This document shows positions 1 through 7,881 of a stretch of DNA of 24,502 nt, piece after piece (the stretch's first letter is position 1; every line of letters begins with the position of its first letter). The notes beneath the pieces were generated by a model. It did no database searches, was not told the DNA's origin, and saw only the letters and a list, made by a program, of their open reading frames with translations. The position numbers and the translations under genes were made by a program. This stretch comes from a virus: IMG/VR virus record IMGVR_UViG_3300002131_000133, positions 1 through 24,502 of that record. The stretch is one strand, 5' to 3'.

Positions 1-711
1 CATATCGCCTATTTTCAAGAAGCTAAAAAACTTGGTGATATTTTATGTGTTGGAGTAAACAGTGATGATTGGTTGACTCGTAAAAAAGGTCAGCCCTTCA
101 TGTCTTTTGAAGAACGTATAAATATAGTTAATAATATCAAATGTGTTGGTCATACTTTTGGATTTGATGATAGTGATGATTCTGCTTGTGACGCTATAAA
201 ATATATCAAAAACTACTTCCCTAAAACAGCTGAGATAGTATTTGCTAATGGCGGTGACAGAACAAGATATAATATTCCAGAAATGGTATTTGATGATGTT
301 CAATTTGTGTTTGGTGTCGGTGGCCACGACAAAAAGAACAGTTCATCTTGGATTCTAAAGAACTGGGATAAGCCTAAAACACAAAGACTCTGGGGCACAT
401 ATAGAGATCTAGACCAGAACGGCCATTGGAAAGTAAAAGAACTATCTATTGATGTTGGAAAATCTTTAAGCGATCAAAGACACTTTATTAGATCTGAACA
501 TTGGCATATCGTTGATGGTAAACTTAAGATGGAATTACAGTTTACAAACGATTACAGTACTTCTAAGACATATGAAACTGGTGATAGTATTGACATACCG
601 AAGCTTTGTTGGCACAAAGCAACTAACGTTGGCAGCACTCCTGTTAAAGTAATAGAAGTTTGGATGGGTGATACATTGTCTGAAGATGATATAGAAAGAA
701 GAAACAATTAA
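1..711 (+). CDS. Nucleotidyltransferase-cupin fusion, 5' truncated by window edge
   Basis: The frame is open from base 1, so the gene starts outside the window and 236 codons are visible. The first codons read HIAYFQEAKKLGD, then VGVNSD. This is the region right after the first half of the HxGH motif in cytidylyltransferase-like enzymes (RfaE C-terminal/TagD type), so codon 1 is probably the second His of HxGH. PFMSFEER and FANGGDR further on also fit that fold. From about codon 128 a second domain begins (RLWGTYRDL) that resembles the cupin of type II mannose-6-phosphate isomerase, with likely metal ligands H161, E166, H167 and H205 (window codon numbering). The fusion suggests synthesis or modification of a nucleotide-activated sugar or polyol, but the substrate cannot be read from sequence. 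A TTG at 73 could be mistaken for a start, but homology continues upstream of it. Confidence 0.8.
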   Translation, partial: HIAYFQEAKKLGDILCVGVNSDDWLTRKKGQPFMSFEERINIVNNIKCVGHTFGFDDSDDSACDAIKYIKNYFPKTAEIVFANGGDRTRYNIPEMVFDDVQFVFGVGGHDKKNSSSWILKNWDKPKTQRLWGTYRDLDQNGHWKVKELSIDVGKSLSDQRHFIRSEHWHIVDGKLKMELQFTNDYSTSKTYETGDSIDIPKLCWHKATNVGSTPVKVIEVWMGDTLSEDDIERRNN

Positions 712-744
712 TTAACTTCTTATTATTATAAAGGACATAATCCT

Positions 745-772
745 ATTATACACTGTTTTGAAAGGTTGTCAA
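745..772 (-). promoter_or_regulatory. Predicted sigma70-type promoter pointing left
   Basis: On the minus strand TTGACA (772-767) and TATAAT (750-745) are separated by 16 bp, and the -10 is followed by AG, as in the two promoters at the right end of the window. It points into the plus-strand fusion gene and so would make antisense RNA. No minus-strand gene is visible within its reach. Confidence 0.6.
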
Positions 773-781
773 CTGTTTTTT

Positions 782-789
782 TATAAATA
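782..789 (+). promoter_or_regulatory. T4-type late promoter
   Basis: A perfect TATAAATA, the octamer recognised in T4-like phages by the phage late sigma factor gp55. It lies about 30 bp before the next start codon and upstream of the ribosome binding site AAAGGAG. Confidence 0.75.
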
Positions 790-821
790 TCAATAAATTA
801 ATACAAACAAAGGAGACAATG

Positions 822-1229
822 ATGGCTTTTCAGTTATCGGTGACCGCAAGAAACGCGACATTAACCGCGTTAGAAACAGAAATTGGTATTAACCCGATTT
901 TGACCATATCAACAGGATCTGTACCAGCAGACGCTGCAACCGCCAATACTGGTGTAGTTGTAGCAACAATGGTTCTTCCTTCAGATTGGCTAGGAGCACC
1001 TTTTGGTGGATCTATTGCTTTATCAGGAACCTGGCAAGACTTATCTGCAGACGCAGGCGGCACAGCTGGCTATTTTAGAGTGCACAACAATGCTGGTACT
1101 GTTTGCCACATGCAGGGTACTGTTACAGCTACTGGTGCCGGAGGCGACATGCAATTAGATAATACTAACATTGCAACAGGTCAGCAAATTAATATTACTA
1201 CATTCACCATCACAGCTGGCGGCGCTTAA
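822..1229 (+). CDS. Small beta-rich protein, probable virion component
   Basis: 135 residues, not assigned to a named family. There are two adjacent ATGs at 819 and 822. I chose the second because AAAGGAG (809-815) then sits six bases away instead of three. The protein is Ala/Gly/Thr-rich with almost no charged residues after the N terminus. It ends in alternating Thr/Ile segments typical of beta-sandwich virion proteins. Short motifs such as LSGTWQDL, GYFRVHN and MQGTVTATG resemble small hypothetical proteins in phage structural clusters, as I recall them. It is the first gene after a late promoter and opens the structural block, which supports a decoration or fibre-related role. No signal peptide or membrane segment is seen. 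Confidence 0.6.
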   Translation: MAFQLSVTARNATLTALETEIGINPILTISTGSVPADAATANTGVVVATMVLPSDWLGAPFGGSIALSGTWQDLSADAGGTAGYFRVHNNAGTVCHMQGTVTATGAGGDMQLDNTNIATGQQINITTFTITAGGA

Positions 1230-1251
1230 ATTTAACTTAAGGTAAAGCCTC

Positions 1252-1842
1252 ATGTCTGCAAATGGCGCGTTTTCTACAACACTAGATTTCGAATTTTTTG
1301 GCGGTGGTTACACACAGCTTTCAGGGGGAGTTTCAGGATTAATTGAAACTTCCTTTGTTTCTTATGCGCAGATCCCAATTGCTGGTACTCTAAATAACTT
1401 TAATTTAGACTTTGAGTTAATAGGTTTTATTACTGCACCAATAATTCAAGCTTCTGCTGAATTAAGTTTTGGTTTTACATCAAGTTCTACTATAGAATTT
1501 GGTGTTATACGCTACGCAACGGTAGAATACGGCGCACTTGTAATACCGTTTACTCAATCTGCGCAAGGTTATAATCTTACTCACGCACATTTCAATCCTA
1601 CTTTAGAATTTACACTTGATACAAATATATACGTATGGTCAGTAGGTGATAGTGTTGGATCATACGGCTTTAGTGTAGAAAGCGTTGGGGTAAATGTATC
1701 GACACGAACTTACTCTAAAGATGGTGCAAACTATGTTGTGTTTAACCAAATCGACTTTAATGACTTACATATCAACGATGAGTCTAATTCTATTAAGATA
1801 ATAAGCAACGGAATGACACAAGCTGAAATTATTCAGAAATAG
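1252..1842 (+). CDS. Hypothetical structural protein
   Basis: 196 residues with no recognised family. It is rich in aromatic, Ser, Thr and Gly residues in alternating patterns (FEFFGGGYTQL, AELSFGFTSS), suggesting an all-beta fold. The last about 45 residues are more polar and end in a short helix-like stretch. It starts 22 bp after the previous stop with a weak AAGGT ribosome site, so it is probably co-transcribed from the late promoter at 782. Position just upstream of the neck genes suggests a virion protein, but nothing shows where it sits. Confidence 0.55.
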   Translation: MSANGAFSTTLDFEFFGGGYTQLSGGVSGLIETSFVSYAQIPIAGTLNNFNLDFELIGFITAPIIQASAELSFGFTSSSTIEFGVIRYATVEYGALVIPFTQSAQGYNLTHAHFNPTLEFTLDTNIYVWSVGDSVGSYGFSVESVGVNVSTRTYSKDGANYVVFNQIDFNDLHINDESNSIKIISNGMTQAEIIQK

Positions 1843-1852
1843 TTTTTAGTTT

Positions 1853-1861
1853 TAATAAATA
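1853..1861 (+). promoter_or_regulatory. Late promoter, TAATAAATA variant
   Basis: TAATAAATA lies 24 bp before the next start codon. It differs from TATAAATA by one base in the core octamer (AATAAATA), and the same nonamer occurs before the tail tube and scaffold genes, which supports its use as a late promoter. Confidence 0.5.
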
Positions 1862-1884
1862 AAAGTAAACCTTGGAGAAAAATA

Positions 1885-2217
1885 ATGGCGGCTAGCTTTT
1901 ACATAAAACAGAATGACACGGCACCGTCTATCGAGGCTGCTCTTAAGGATTCTAACGGTAGAGTCAAATCAATGGCAAACGCGTCTTTAGTAAAATTTCA
2001 TATGAAAGACGAAGATGGTACTATCAAAATCAACGGCGGGACTGGTACTATTGTTAATGCTACTAAAGGTACCGTAGCATATGAATGGCAAACTGGAGAT
2101 ACTTCCAGCGTTGGTACTCATACAGCAGAATTCCAAATAGAATACGTCAATGGTCAGATTGAAACTTTTCCGAATACTGGTTATATCAAAGTAATCATTA
2201 AAGACGAACTGGCTTAA
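1885..2217 (+). CDS. BppU-N-like beta-domain protein, possible neck/fibre attachment protein
   Basis: 110 residues made of one domain. The pattern FYIKQNDTAPSIEAALKD, then VKFHMKDEDG, GTVAYEW, HTAEFQIEY and TGYIKVII resembles the N-terminal domain of phage baseplate upper proteins (BppU, PF10651), an Ig-like fold used to attach receptor-binding parts. Here the domain stands alone and directly precedes the neck genes, so it may be an adaptor on the neck or collar and not on the baseplate; that location is inference. The start has a good GGAGAAA ribosome site and its own late-type promoter at 1853. The gene ends 10 bp before gp13. Confidence 0.6.
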   Translation: MAASFYIKQNDTAPSIEAALKDSNGRVKSMANASLVKFHMKDEDGTIKINGGTGTIVNATKGTVAYEWQTGDTSSVGTHTAEFQIEYVNGQIETFPNTGYIKVIIKDELA

Positions 2218-2227
2218 GGGGAAAAAC

Positions 2228-2971
2228 ATGGCACAACCACAGTCAAGAGAAGAGTTCATTCAGTATATTTTAAGGAAAATTGGTGCACCAGTTATCCAAA
2301 TCAACGTTGCTGAAGAACAAATTGACGACCGAGTAGACGAAGCTGTTTCTTTCTGGAGAGATTACCATTATAATGGTAGCCAATTAGTTTATTTAAAGCA
2401 CATAATTACAGAACAAGATAAAGTAAATGGTTGGATTCCATTACCAGAAAAATTGCTAGGTATATCTAATATTTTTAATTTTGATACCTCAATCTCTATG
2501 GGCGGCGGTATTTTTAACGTCCAGTATCAATTTGTTCTAAATAACGTACAAGACATGTCAAGCTATAGCATGGTCAATTATTATATGACTATGCAGCACA
2601 TCGAGTTTATGCAAGAAATGCTTGTTGGTAAACCGATTATACGTTATAACAAACACGTAAACAAAGTATTCATTGATAACGATAAAGAACGCTGGACTGT
2701 TGGTACGTATATCATCGTTGAAGCATACGACATTATTGATCCGGACGAATACTCAGATGTATGGGGCGACCGTTGGTTGCAGAATTACGCGTCAGTTCTT
2801 GTACGTGAACAGTGGGGTCTTAACCTAACTAAGTTTACAAATATGCAATTAGTTGGCGGTGTTTCTTTTAACGGCGAGCAAATACTAGCTGAAGCAAGAG
2901 CCGAAAGAGAAAAGATGGAAGAAGAAGCTATTAATAATTTGCAGCCACTAACATACAATTTTATTGGGTAA
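2228..2971 (+). CDS. 13: Neck protein gp13
   Basis: 247 residues, somewhat shorter than T4 gp13 (about 309) but the size usual in cyanophage-type relatives. gp13 binds the portal after packaging and, with gp14, closes the filled head and forms the tail-docking site. Supporting features are the N-terminal SREEFIQYILRKIGAPVI, the helix DRVDEAVSFWRDYHY, and the central SYSMVNYYMTMQHIEFM with MLVGKPIIRYN. The C-terminal segment VWGDRWLQNYA then QWGLNL also matches marine T4-like gp13 as I recall it. It is followed after three bases by gp14, the conserved order. Start chosen at the ATG after GGGGAAAAAC. Confidence 0.88.
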   Translation: MAQPQSREEFIQYILRKIGAPVIQINVAEEQIDDRVDEAVSFWRDYHYNGSQLVYLKHIITEQDKVNGWIPLPEKLLGISNIFNFDTSISMGGGIFNVQYQFVLNNVQDMSSYSMVNYYMTMQHIEFMQEMLVGKPIIRYNKHVNKVFIDNDKERWTVGTYIIVEAYDIIDPDEYSDVWGDRWLQNYASVLVREQWGLNLTKFTNMQLVGGVSFNGEQILAEARAEREKMEEEAINNLQPLTYNFIG

Positions 2972-2974
2972 ATC

Positions 2975-3658
2975 ATGGCAACCAATGTATACTTTAGCAA
3001 TTACGACAACTTTAATGAGCAGAATTTAATTGATGATCTCGTAATTGAATCTATTCAGATCTTCGGCCTCGATGTAACCTACATAAGCGGGTTGTTCAAT
3101 AACATCGATAGTATCTTTAACGAAGATGATACACCTCTTTACGATGAGATGTATTCTTTTGAAGTATATGTTAAGAACGTTGATGGCTTTGAAGGTGAAG
3201 GCGACTTCCTATCTAAGTTCGGCTTACAGATCAGAGATCAAGTTACGTTTACTGTTGCGATTAGAACATTCGAAAGATTTGTTACAAGAGTTAACCAAAC
3301 TAAAGTTCGCCCTAGAGAAAACGATATTATCTGGCTTCCTTTAAACCAGAAAATGTACAGAGTAACATACGTAGAACATGAAAGTGTTTTCTATCAGTCT
3401 GGCTCTCTACAAGTATACGATATCAAATGCGAATTAATGGAATATTCAAACGAAAGATTCGATACAGGCCGCTACGATATAGATCATTATTTCGATGATA
3501 TTAATTCTACTAGTACCTTTGTGACTACGCTTGAAGATGTGGCAAACAACGATGTAATGGCACAAAACCTTGAGTTCGAACAGTTAGCAGACGACATTTT
3601 AGACTTTAGCGAGTTCGATCCGTTCAGCGAAAACATTACTATTCAGGATAACAACTAA
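2975..3658 (+). CDS. 14: Neck protein gp14
   Basis: 227 residues, close to T4 gp14 (256). It acts with gp13 to complete the head and attach the tail. The N terminus MATNVYFSNYDNFNEQNLIDDL and the internal DGFEGEGDFLSKFGLQIRD followed by TFTVAIRTFE are hallmarks of gp14 in marine T4-likes. The last about 65 residues are acidic and rich in Asp/Phe. The ribosome site lies inside the end of gp13 and is weak, so translation is probably coupled. Its stop codon shares one base with the start of gp15 (TAATG). Confidence 0.88.
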   Translation: MATNVYFSNYDNFNEQNLIDDLVIESIQIFGLDVTYISGLFNNIDSIFNEDDTPLYDEMYSFEVYVKNVDGFEGEGDFLSKFGLQIRDQVTFTVAIRTFERFVTRVNQTKVRPRENDIIWLPLNQKMYRVTYVEHESVFYQSGSLQVYDIKCELMEYSNERFDTGRYDIDHYFDDINSTSTFVTTLEDVANNDVMAQNLEFEQLADDILDFSEFDPFSENITIQDNN

Positions 3659-5751
3659 TGGCAATTGCTAATTATTTCTATAACGAAACGACTAGAAGAT
3701 ATGTCGCGTTATTTGGCACTATTTTCAATCAACTCAAAATTGAAAGAAAAGATAATGCCGGTGTGTTAATACAGTCTATGATTGTACCGTTGTCCTATGC
3801 GCCATTCCAAAAAGTTCTTTCAAGATTAAATGAAGATCCTGACCTTATTAATAGCAGAAGACCTGCTATGACTTTGCCGCGCATGTCTTTTGAAATTACA
3901 AGCTTGTCGTATGATCCAGTGCGCAAAATTGCGTCAACACAAAAGATGCGCAAAGCATCAAAAGCAGAGTCAAACTCTTCTCGTAATTTTGTTTACGCTT
4001 CTGTGCCATACAATTTAGAATTCTCTTTGTATATTATGACAAAGTATTCAGAAGATGCAACAAAACTTATGGAACAAATCATTCCGTTCTTTACACCCGA
4101 TTGGACTGTTACTGCTAAAATGGTGCCAGACTTAGATCCTATTGATATTCCTATTATTTTAAATAGTGTTACTACAGAAGATCTTTACGAAGGTGATTAC
4201 GAGACACGACAAACTATTCTGTACACTCTTACTTTTACTTTAAAAGGTTGGTACTTCGGTCCTGAGAAAACAAAGAAAGTTATCAAGTTCATTGATGTCG
4301 ATATGTCTACCACCACTGCTTCTAATGCAACTCCAGAAGAAAGAGTTATAATTAAGCCAGGTCTTGATGGAAATGGCAATCCGCTTTACGAAGACGGCAT
4401 AACTGTTACGGCAACATCTTCTCTCTCAAACGGAGCTGTATCTGGAATTACTATTGTAAATGATGGTGAAAACTACGATCCAAACAATAGCATCCCAGTT
4501 ACTGTTGCTGCACCAAGTTCTTTAAACGCACAAATTACTCCCGTTATCACTAACACTTCTATAACTTCATTCAGTATTCCCGAAGCAGGTGGATACTATT
4601 CTGCTTCTCCTGCCATAGTAATTAGTGCTCCAGACTCTCCTGTAACCACCGCCAGTGGCACTGCAGTGCTCTCTGGCGACACCGTTGGATCTATTGGTAT
4701 TACTAACAGCGGTACATATTATAACTCAGCCACCGTCTCTATATCCGAGGCACCTGTAAAATCACAATATATTAAGTTTGGTGACGACGCGCTCTATCAT
4801 GCAAACCATACTGATGTAATTCTCGACCATGTAACAACATATAATTTAGTCACTGCTGGTACTGGTTTTGCTATAGAATTTTGGATTTACCCTGAAGAGT
4901 TCCACGCTAACGATTCTCATGTTCTAAATTTCGCCGGTACTACTATGAGAATTGAAATAGAAGCTTCAGGAGAACTTGTATATCGGCCAGTTCTTAATAG
5001 TGCACCGACAAGATCTACTCCAGAAGTCTTAGTTTTAAACCAATGGAATCATTGCCGCCTTGAACATTATGGTGCAACAGCAAGATGGTTAGTAAACGGT
5101 ACTGCAGATGCTGGGGCTGCTGCACCGCAGGGTTTCTTAATTGGCGGTGGTACAAGTGTGTATATTGGCGAACGTTCTACGAATGAAAGAAGCTTTTTAG
5201 GAGCTTTAGATAACTTGACTATTAGCCAAATCTCTGGATTAACTGCAGTTGGATCGTATGTAGTACCAACCACTGCCCAGACTGGTACATATTTTACATC
5301 TAATTTTGATAAAGATAATGCTACAGCACTTGTGACTGTGTCAGCCGGCGAAGTAACAGCAATTACTATGACAAATGGTGGTGCTAATTATGCCAACACG
5401 ACACCGGAAATCACTTTTTCGGCGCCTACCGGTGTCGCTGCAGATTATCAAGCAACTGCTACGGCAGTTCTAACTGACGGTTCTGTATCTTCAATTAGTA
5501 TAAATAACAATGGTAAGTTCTATATTTCAGCGAGTGCTACTATAGATACAGTTGTTGCTAACACTGCAACAGCTACTATCTCTATCGGTGTTGATGGCCA
5601 AGCTACGGGTATTACAGTAACCAATGCTGGCTCTGGCTATAGATCTCCACCGCTAGTTACTGTTGGTGACCCAGCAGCCATATCAGTAGCTTACCAACAA
5701 ATTGAGTTCGATGATGACTGGGGTATTATTACAATATTTGAGGATGTATAA
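3658..5751 (+). CDS. 15: Tail sheath stabiliser/completion protein gp15 with inserted LamG-like domain and beta repeats
   Basis: 697 residues, against about 270 for T4 gp15, the hexameric ring that caps the tail and meets the neck. Residues 1-216 form the recognisable gp15 core (YFYNETTRRYVALFGTIF, LNEDPDLINSRRPAMTLPRMSFE, TLTFTLKGWYFGP). The last about 20 residues (YQQIEFDDDWGIITIFED) look like the normal gp15 C-terminal tail. Between them lie three short beta repeats (259-366), a concanavalin/LamG-like domain (about 368-529: GFAIEFWIYPEEF, LNQWNHCRLEH, RSFLGALDNLTIS) and three more repeats (563-671). LamG folds bind glycans or proteins, so this gp15 probably displays a surface-binding domain at the neck; that is inference. 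It overlaps its neighbours by one base at each end. Confidence 0.85.
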   Translation: MAIANYFYNETTRRYVALFGTIFNQLKIERKDNAGVLIQSMIVPLSYAPFQKVLSRLNEDPDLINSRRPAMTLPRMSFEITSLSYDPVRKIASTQKMRKASKAESNSSRNFVYASVPYNLEFSLYIMTKYSEDATKLMEQIIPFFTPDWTVTAKMVPDLDPIDIPIILNSVTTEDLYEGDYETRQTILYTLTFTLKGWYFGPEKTKKVIKFIDVDMSTTTASNATPEERVIIKPGLDGNGNPLYEDGITVTATSSLSNGAVSGITIVNDGENYDPNNSIPVTVAAPSSLNAQITPVITNTSITSFSIPEAGGYYSASPAIVISAPDSPVTTASGTAVLSGDTVGSIGITNSGTYYNSATVSISEAPVKSQYIKFGDDALYHANHTDVILDHVTTYNLVTAGTGFAIEFWIYPEEFHANDSHVLNFAGTTMRIEIEASGELVYRPVLNSAPTRSTPEVLVLNQWNHCRLEHYGATARWLVNGTADAGAAAPQGFLIGGGTSVYIGERSTNERSFLGALDNLTISQISGLTAVGSYVVPTTAQTGTYFTSNFDKDNATALVTVSAGEVTAITMTNGGANYANTTPEITFSAPTGVAADYQATATAVLTDGSVSSISINNNGKFYISASATIDTVVANTATATISIGVDGQATGITVTNAGSGYRSPPLVTVGDPAAISVAYQQIEFDDDWGIITIFEDV
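4432..4755 (+). repeat. Three beta repeats in gp15, N-terminal to the LamG-like domain
   Basis: Residues 259-366 carry three degenerate repeats with the pattern (small)-I-x-I-x-N-x-G-x-x-Y-x(5,6)-P-x-V-x-I-S-A-P. Visible anchors are VNDGENYDP, PEAGGYYSASP and TNSGTYYNSA. Similar repeats are common in phage tail and fibre proteins. Confidence 0.65.
5344..5670 (+). repeat. Three beta repeats in gp15, C-terminal to the LamG-like domain
   Basis: Residues 563-671 hold three further copies of the same motif: TNGGANYANTTPEITFSAP, NNNGKFYISASATI and TNAGSGYRSPPLVTVGDP. Together with the first three they bracket the LamG-like domain, as if the whole repeat-LamG-repeat block entered gp15 as one unit. 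Confidence 0.65.
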
Positions 5752-6209
5752 TGAGCGACGAAAAGATTTCTTCTGCACTAGGCATTAGACAAATGTCTGA
5801 CATAGATGAAGCCGAAATGCATCTGCCAGCTCAGGTTGCTCCTCCATCCGATAATCCTGTTGCAATAGTTTCAGCTGACGACGGAGAAAACTTGCGTGAT
5901 ATTGAATCGGTACGTAAGAATATCGAAAGTATTATGGAAACCGGAAGATCAGCAATGGAAGAGATGCTTGAGATCGCGAAACAATCTGAGCAACCTAGAG
6001 CATTTGAGGTCGTTTCTACTCTTATGAAAACACTGCTTGATGCTAACAAAGATTTTGCAGATATATCTTCTAAAAAGAAATACGCTTTAGAAGAAATAAA
6101 CGGCCCGAAAGAAGCAGCACAGACAAATGTTACAAACAATAATTTAATCGTCTCCACAGCAGACTTACTTAAAATGCTAAAAGATAATAGTGGAACTAAA
6201 GATGGGTGA
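5751..6209 (+). CDS. 16: Terminase small subunit gp16
   Basis: 152 residues, near the size of T4 gp16 (164). The small terminase forms a ring that recognises DNA and regulates the gp17 motor. The centre is strongly helical (IESVRKNIESIMETGRSAM, FEVVSTLMKTLLDANKDF), matching the central coiled-coil oligomerisation domain of gp16. It is followed by SKKKYALEEI and a polar tail with NVTNNNLIVSTADLLKMLK, as in other marine T4-like gp16s I recall. Its start overlaps the gp15 stop by one base, and its end overlaps the gp17 start by eight bases. This is the universal gp16-gp17 arrangement. Confidence 0.85.
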   Translation: MSDEKISSALGIRQMSDIDEAEMHLPAQVAPPSDNPVAIVSADDGENLRDIESVRKNIESIMETGRSAMEEMLEIAKQSEQPRAFEVVSTLMKTLLDANKDFADISSKKKYALEEINGPKEAAQTNVTNNNLIVSTADLLKMLKDNSGTKDG

Positions 6210-7791
6210 CGGTTACTTAGGCAATTCGCATCTTAAAAAAGTTCAAGAGAATATTGAATGGACACCTGAACTCCTTAAGGAGTACATGAAGTGTGCGGAT
6301 GACCCTATCTATTTTTCTAAAGAATACATCAAAATTGTGCATGTTGATAGAGGTCTTATTCCTTTTGATATGTACGATTACCAAAAAGAAATTTGTGATA
6401 AGATCTTTAAAAACAGACGTGTAGCCGTTCTAACTGCTAGACAATCAGGCAAAACCACTACCGCAGTTGCGGTTATTCTGCATTATATCTTGTTTAATGA
6501 GTTTAAGACTGTAGCTATCCTTGCTAACAAAGGTGATGCTTCTAGAGAGGTTATGGCAAGGGTTAAGTTAGCATATGAAGCTTTACCTAAGTGGCTTCAG
6601 CAAGGTATCGAAGAATGGAACAAGGGTAACATTGCATTAGAAAATGGTTGTCAAGTACTTGCTGGTACTACATCTTCATCAGCAATTCGTGGTAAATCTG
6701 TTAACTTTCTATATCTCGACGAGGTCGCGTTTATTGAAGGTTACGACGAATTCTTCGCTTCTGTTTATCCTACTATTTCGTCTGGTGAATCTACGAAGCT
6801 ATTAATGACTTCTACACCAAACGGTTTAAACCACTTTTGGAAAACATGCAAAGGCGCAAAAGAAGGCACAAATGGTTATCAATACCAAGAAGTTATGTGG
6901 TATGATGTTCCTGGTCGTGACGAGAATTGGCGTAAAGAAACTATTGAAGCCCTTGACCATGATGAAGAAAAGTTTAACCAAGAATATTGCTGCGAATTCT
7001 TGGGTTCTTCTGGTACTCTTATTAGTGGTAGTAAGCTAAAAGAGTTATATCCTGACCAACCTATTGCTAAAGCAGAAGGATTAACTCAGTATGAAAAAGC
7101 CGATAAAAATAAGCAATATGTAATTACTGCAGACGTTGCAAGAGGTAAAGGATTAGACTATTCTACTTTTACCATTTTCGATATTTCAGAAATGCCGTAT
7201 AGGCAAGTAGCAGTTTATAAAGACAACCTAATAGGACCAGTTGATTTTGCATCAGTTTTATATAGAGCTGGTATGATTTACAATGAAGCTGGCATATTAG
7301 TAGAAATTAATGATATTGGAGGCCAAGTTTCTGATGTTCTTACAATAGATCTTGGTTACGAAAATTTACTCTACACTCAGAACAGCGGGCGGAGCGGTAA
7401 AGTTTTAAGTCCTGGTTTTGGCAAAAACGTTGATAATGGTATTCGAACAACCAAACTTGTAAAAAATACAGGTTGTTCTATGCTTAAAATGCTCGTTGAA
7501 CAAAACCAACTCCTCATAAGAGATTATGATACTATTCAAGAATTGAGTAGATTTTCCAAGAAAGCAAACTCGTTTGAAGCAGAATCTGGGTTTCACGACG
7601 ATTTAGTAATGAACCTAGTACTATTTGCTTGGATGACTGAGCAACAATACTTCAAAGATATGACAGACATAAATACATTAACAAAGTTAAGAGAAAAAAC
7701 AGACGAGCAAATTGAACAAGATATGCTGCCGCTAGGCTTCTGCGATATCGGTGATCCATCTTTTTACGAAGACGACGGCATTAGACTATGA
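6202..7791 (+). CDS. 17: Terminase large subunit gp17 (packaging ATPase and nuclease)
   Basis: 529 residues. ATPase domain: Walker A ARQSGKTT at 79-86, Walker B with catalytic acid LYLDE at 170-174, and coupling motif TSTPNG at 203-208. Nuclease domain (RNase H fold) with likely acids D311 (ITADVARG), E369 (LVEINDIGG) and D466/D467 (GFHDDLVMN). The protein pumps DNA into the prohead and cuts the concatemer. I chose ATG 6202 because GGA at 6192-6194 is well spaced from it; a GTG at 6190 in the same frame has no ribosome site. No intein or intron interrupts the motifs. The gene is complete and ends about 90 bp before the sheath gene. Confidence 0.95.
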   Translation: MGDGYLGNSHLKKVQENIEWTPELLKEYMKCADDPIYFSKEYIKIVHVDRGLIPFDMYDYQKEICDKIFKNRRVAVLTARQSGKTTTAVAVILHYILFNEFKTVAILANKGDASREVMARVKLAYEALPKWLQQGIEEWNKGNIALENGCQVLAGTTSSSAIRGKSVNFLYLDEVAFIEGYDEFFASVYPTISSGESTKLLMTSTPNGLNHFWKTCKGAKEGTNGYQYQEVMWYDVPGRDENWRKETIEALDHDEEKFNQEYCCEFLGSSGTLISGSKLKELYPDQPIAKAEGLTQYEKADKNKQYVITADVARGKGLDYSTFTIFDISEMPYRQVAVYKDNLIGPVDFASVLYRAGMIYNEAGILVEINDIGGQVSDVLTIDLGYENLLYTQNSGRSGKVLSPGFGKNVDNGIRTTKLVKNTGCSMLKMLVEQNQLLIRDYDTIQELSRFSKKANSFEAESGFHDDLVMNLVLFAWMTEQQYFKDMTDINTLTKLREKTDEQIEQDMLPLGFCDIGDPSFYEDDGIRL

Positions 7792-7819
7792 AGCGCTCAA
7801 TAAAGCAAATCGTATAATT

Positions 7820-7827
7820 TATAAATA
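7820..7827 (+). promoter_or_regulatory. T4-type late promoter for the tail sheath gene
   Basis: Perfect TATAAATA in the 90-bp gap after gp17, 54 bp before the sheath start. The start itself is preceded by the strong ribosome site AAAGGAG. Confidence 0.75.
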
Positions 7828-7881
7828 GAAACAATAATATTAAAATATAAACGCGTTTCTAATTAATTAAAGGAGAAAAAC

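Noticed and set aside
731-780. Possible intrinsic terminator after the nucleotidyltransferase-cupin gene, suggested by GTTGTCAAC followed by seven T
   Set aside because: The inverted repeat has only four base pairs around one base and cannot form a hairpin; the bases are better explained by the -35 box of the leftward promoter.
6190-6201. GTG start for gp17 four codons before the chosen ATG
   Set aside because: No ribosome site lies upstream of it, whereas GGA is well placed for ATG 6202.
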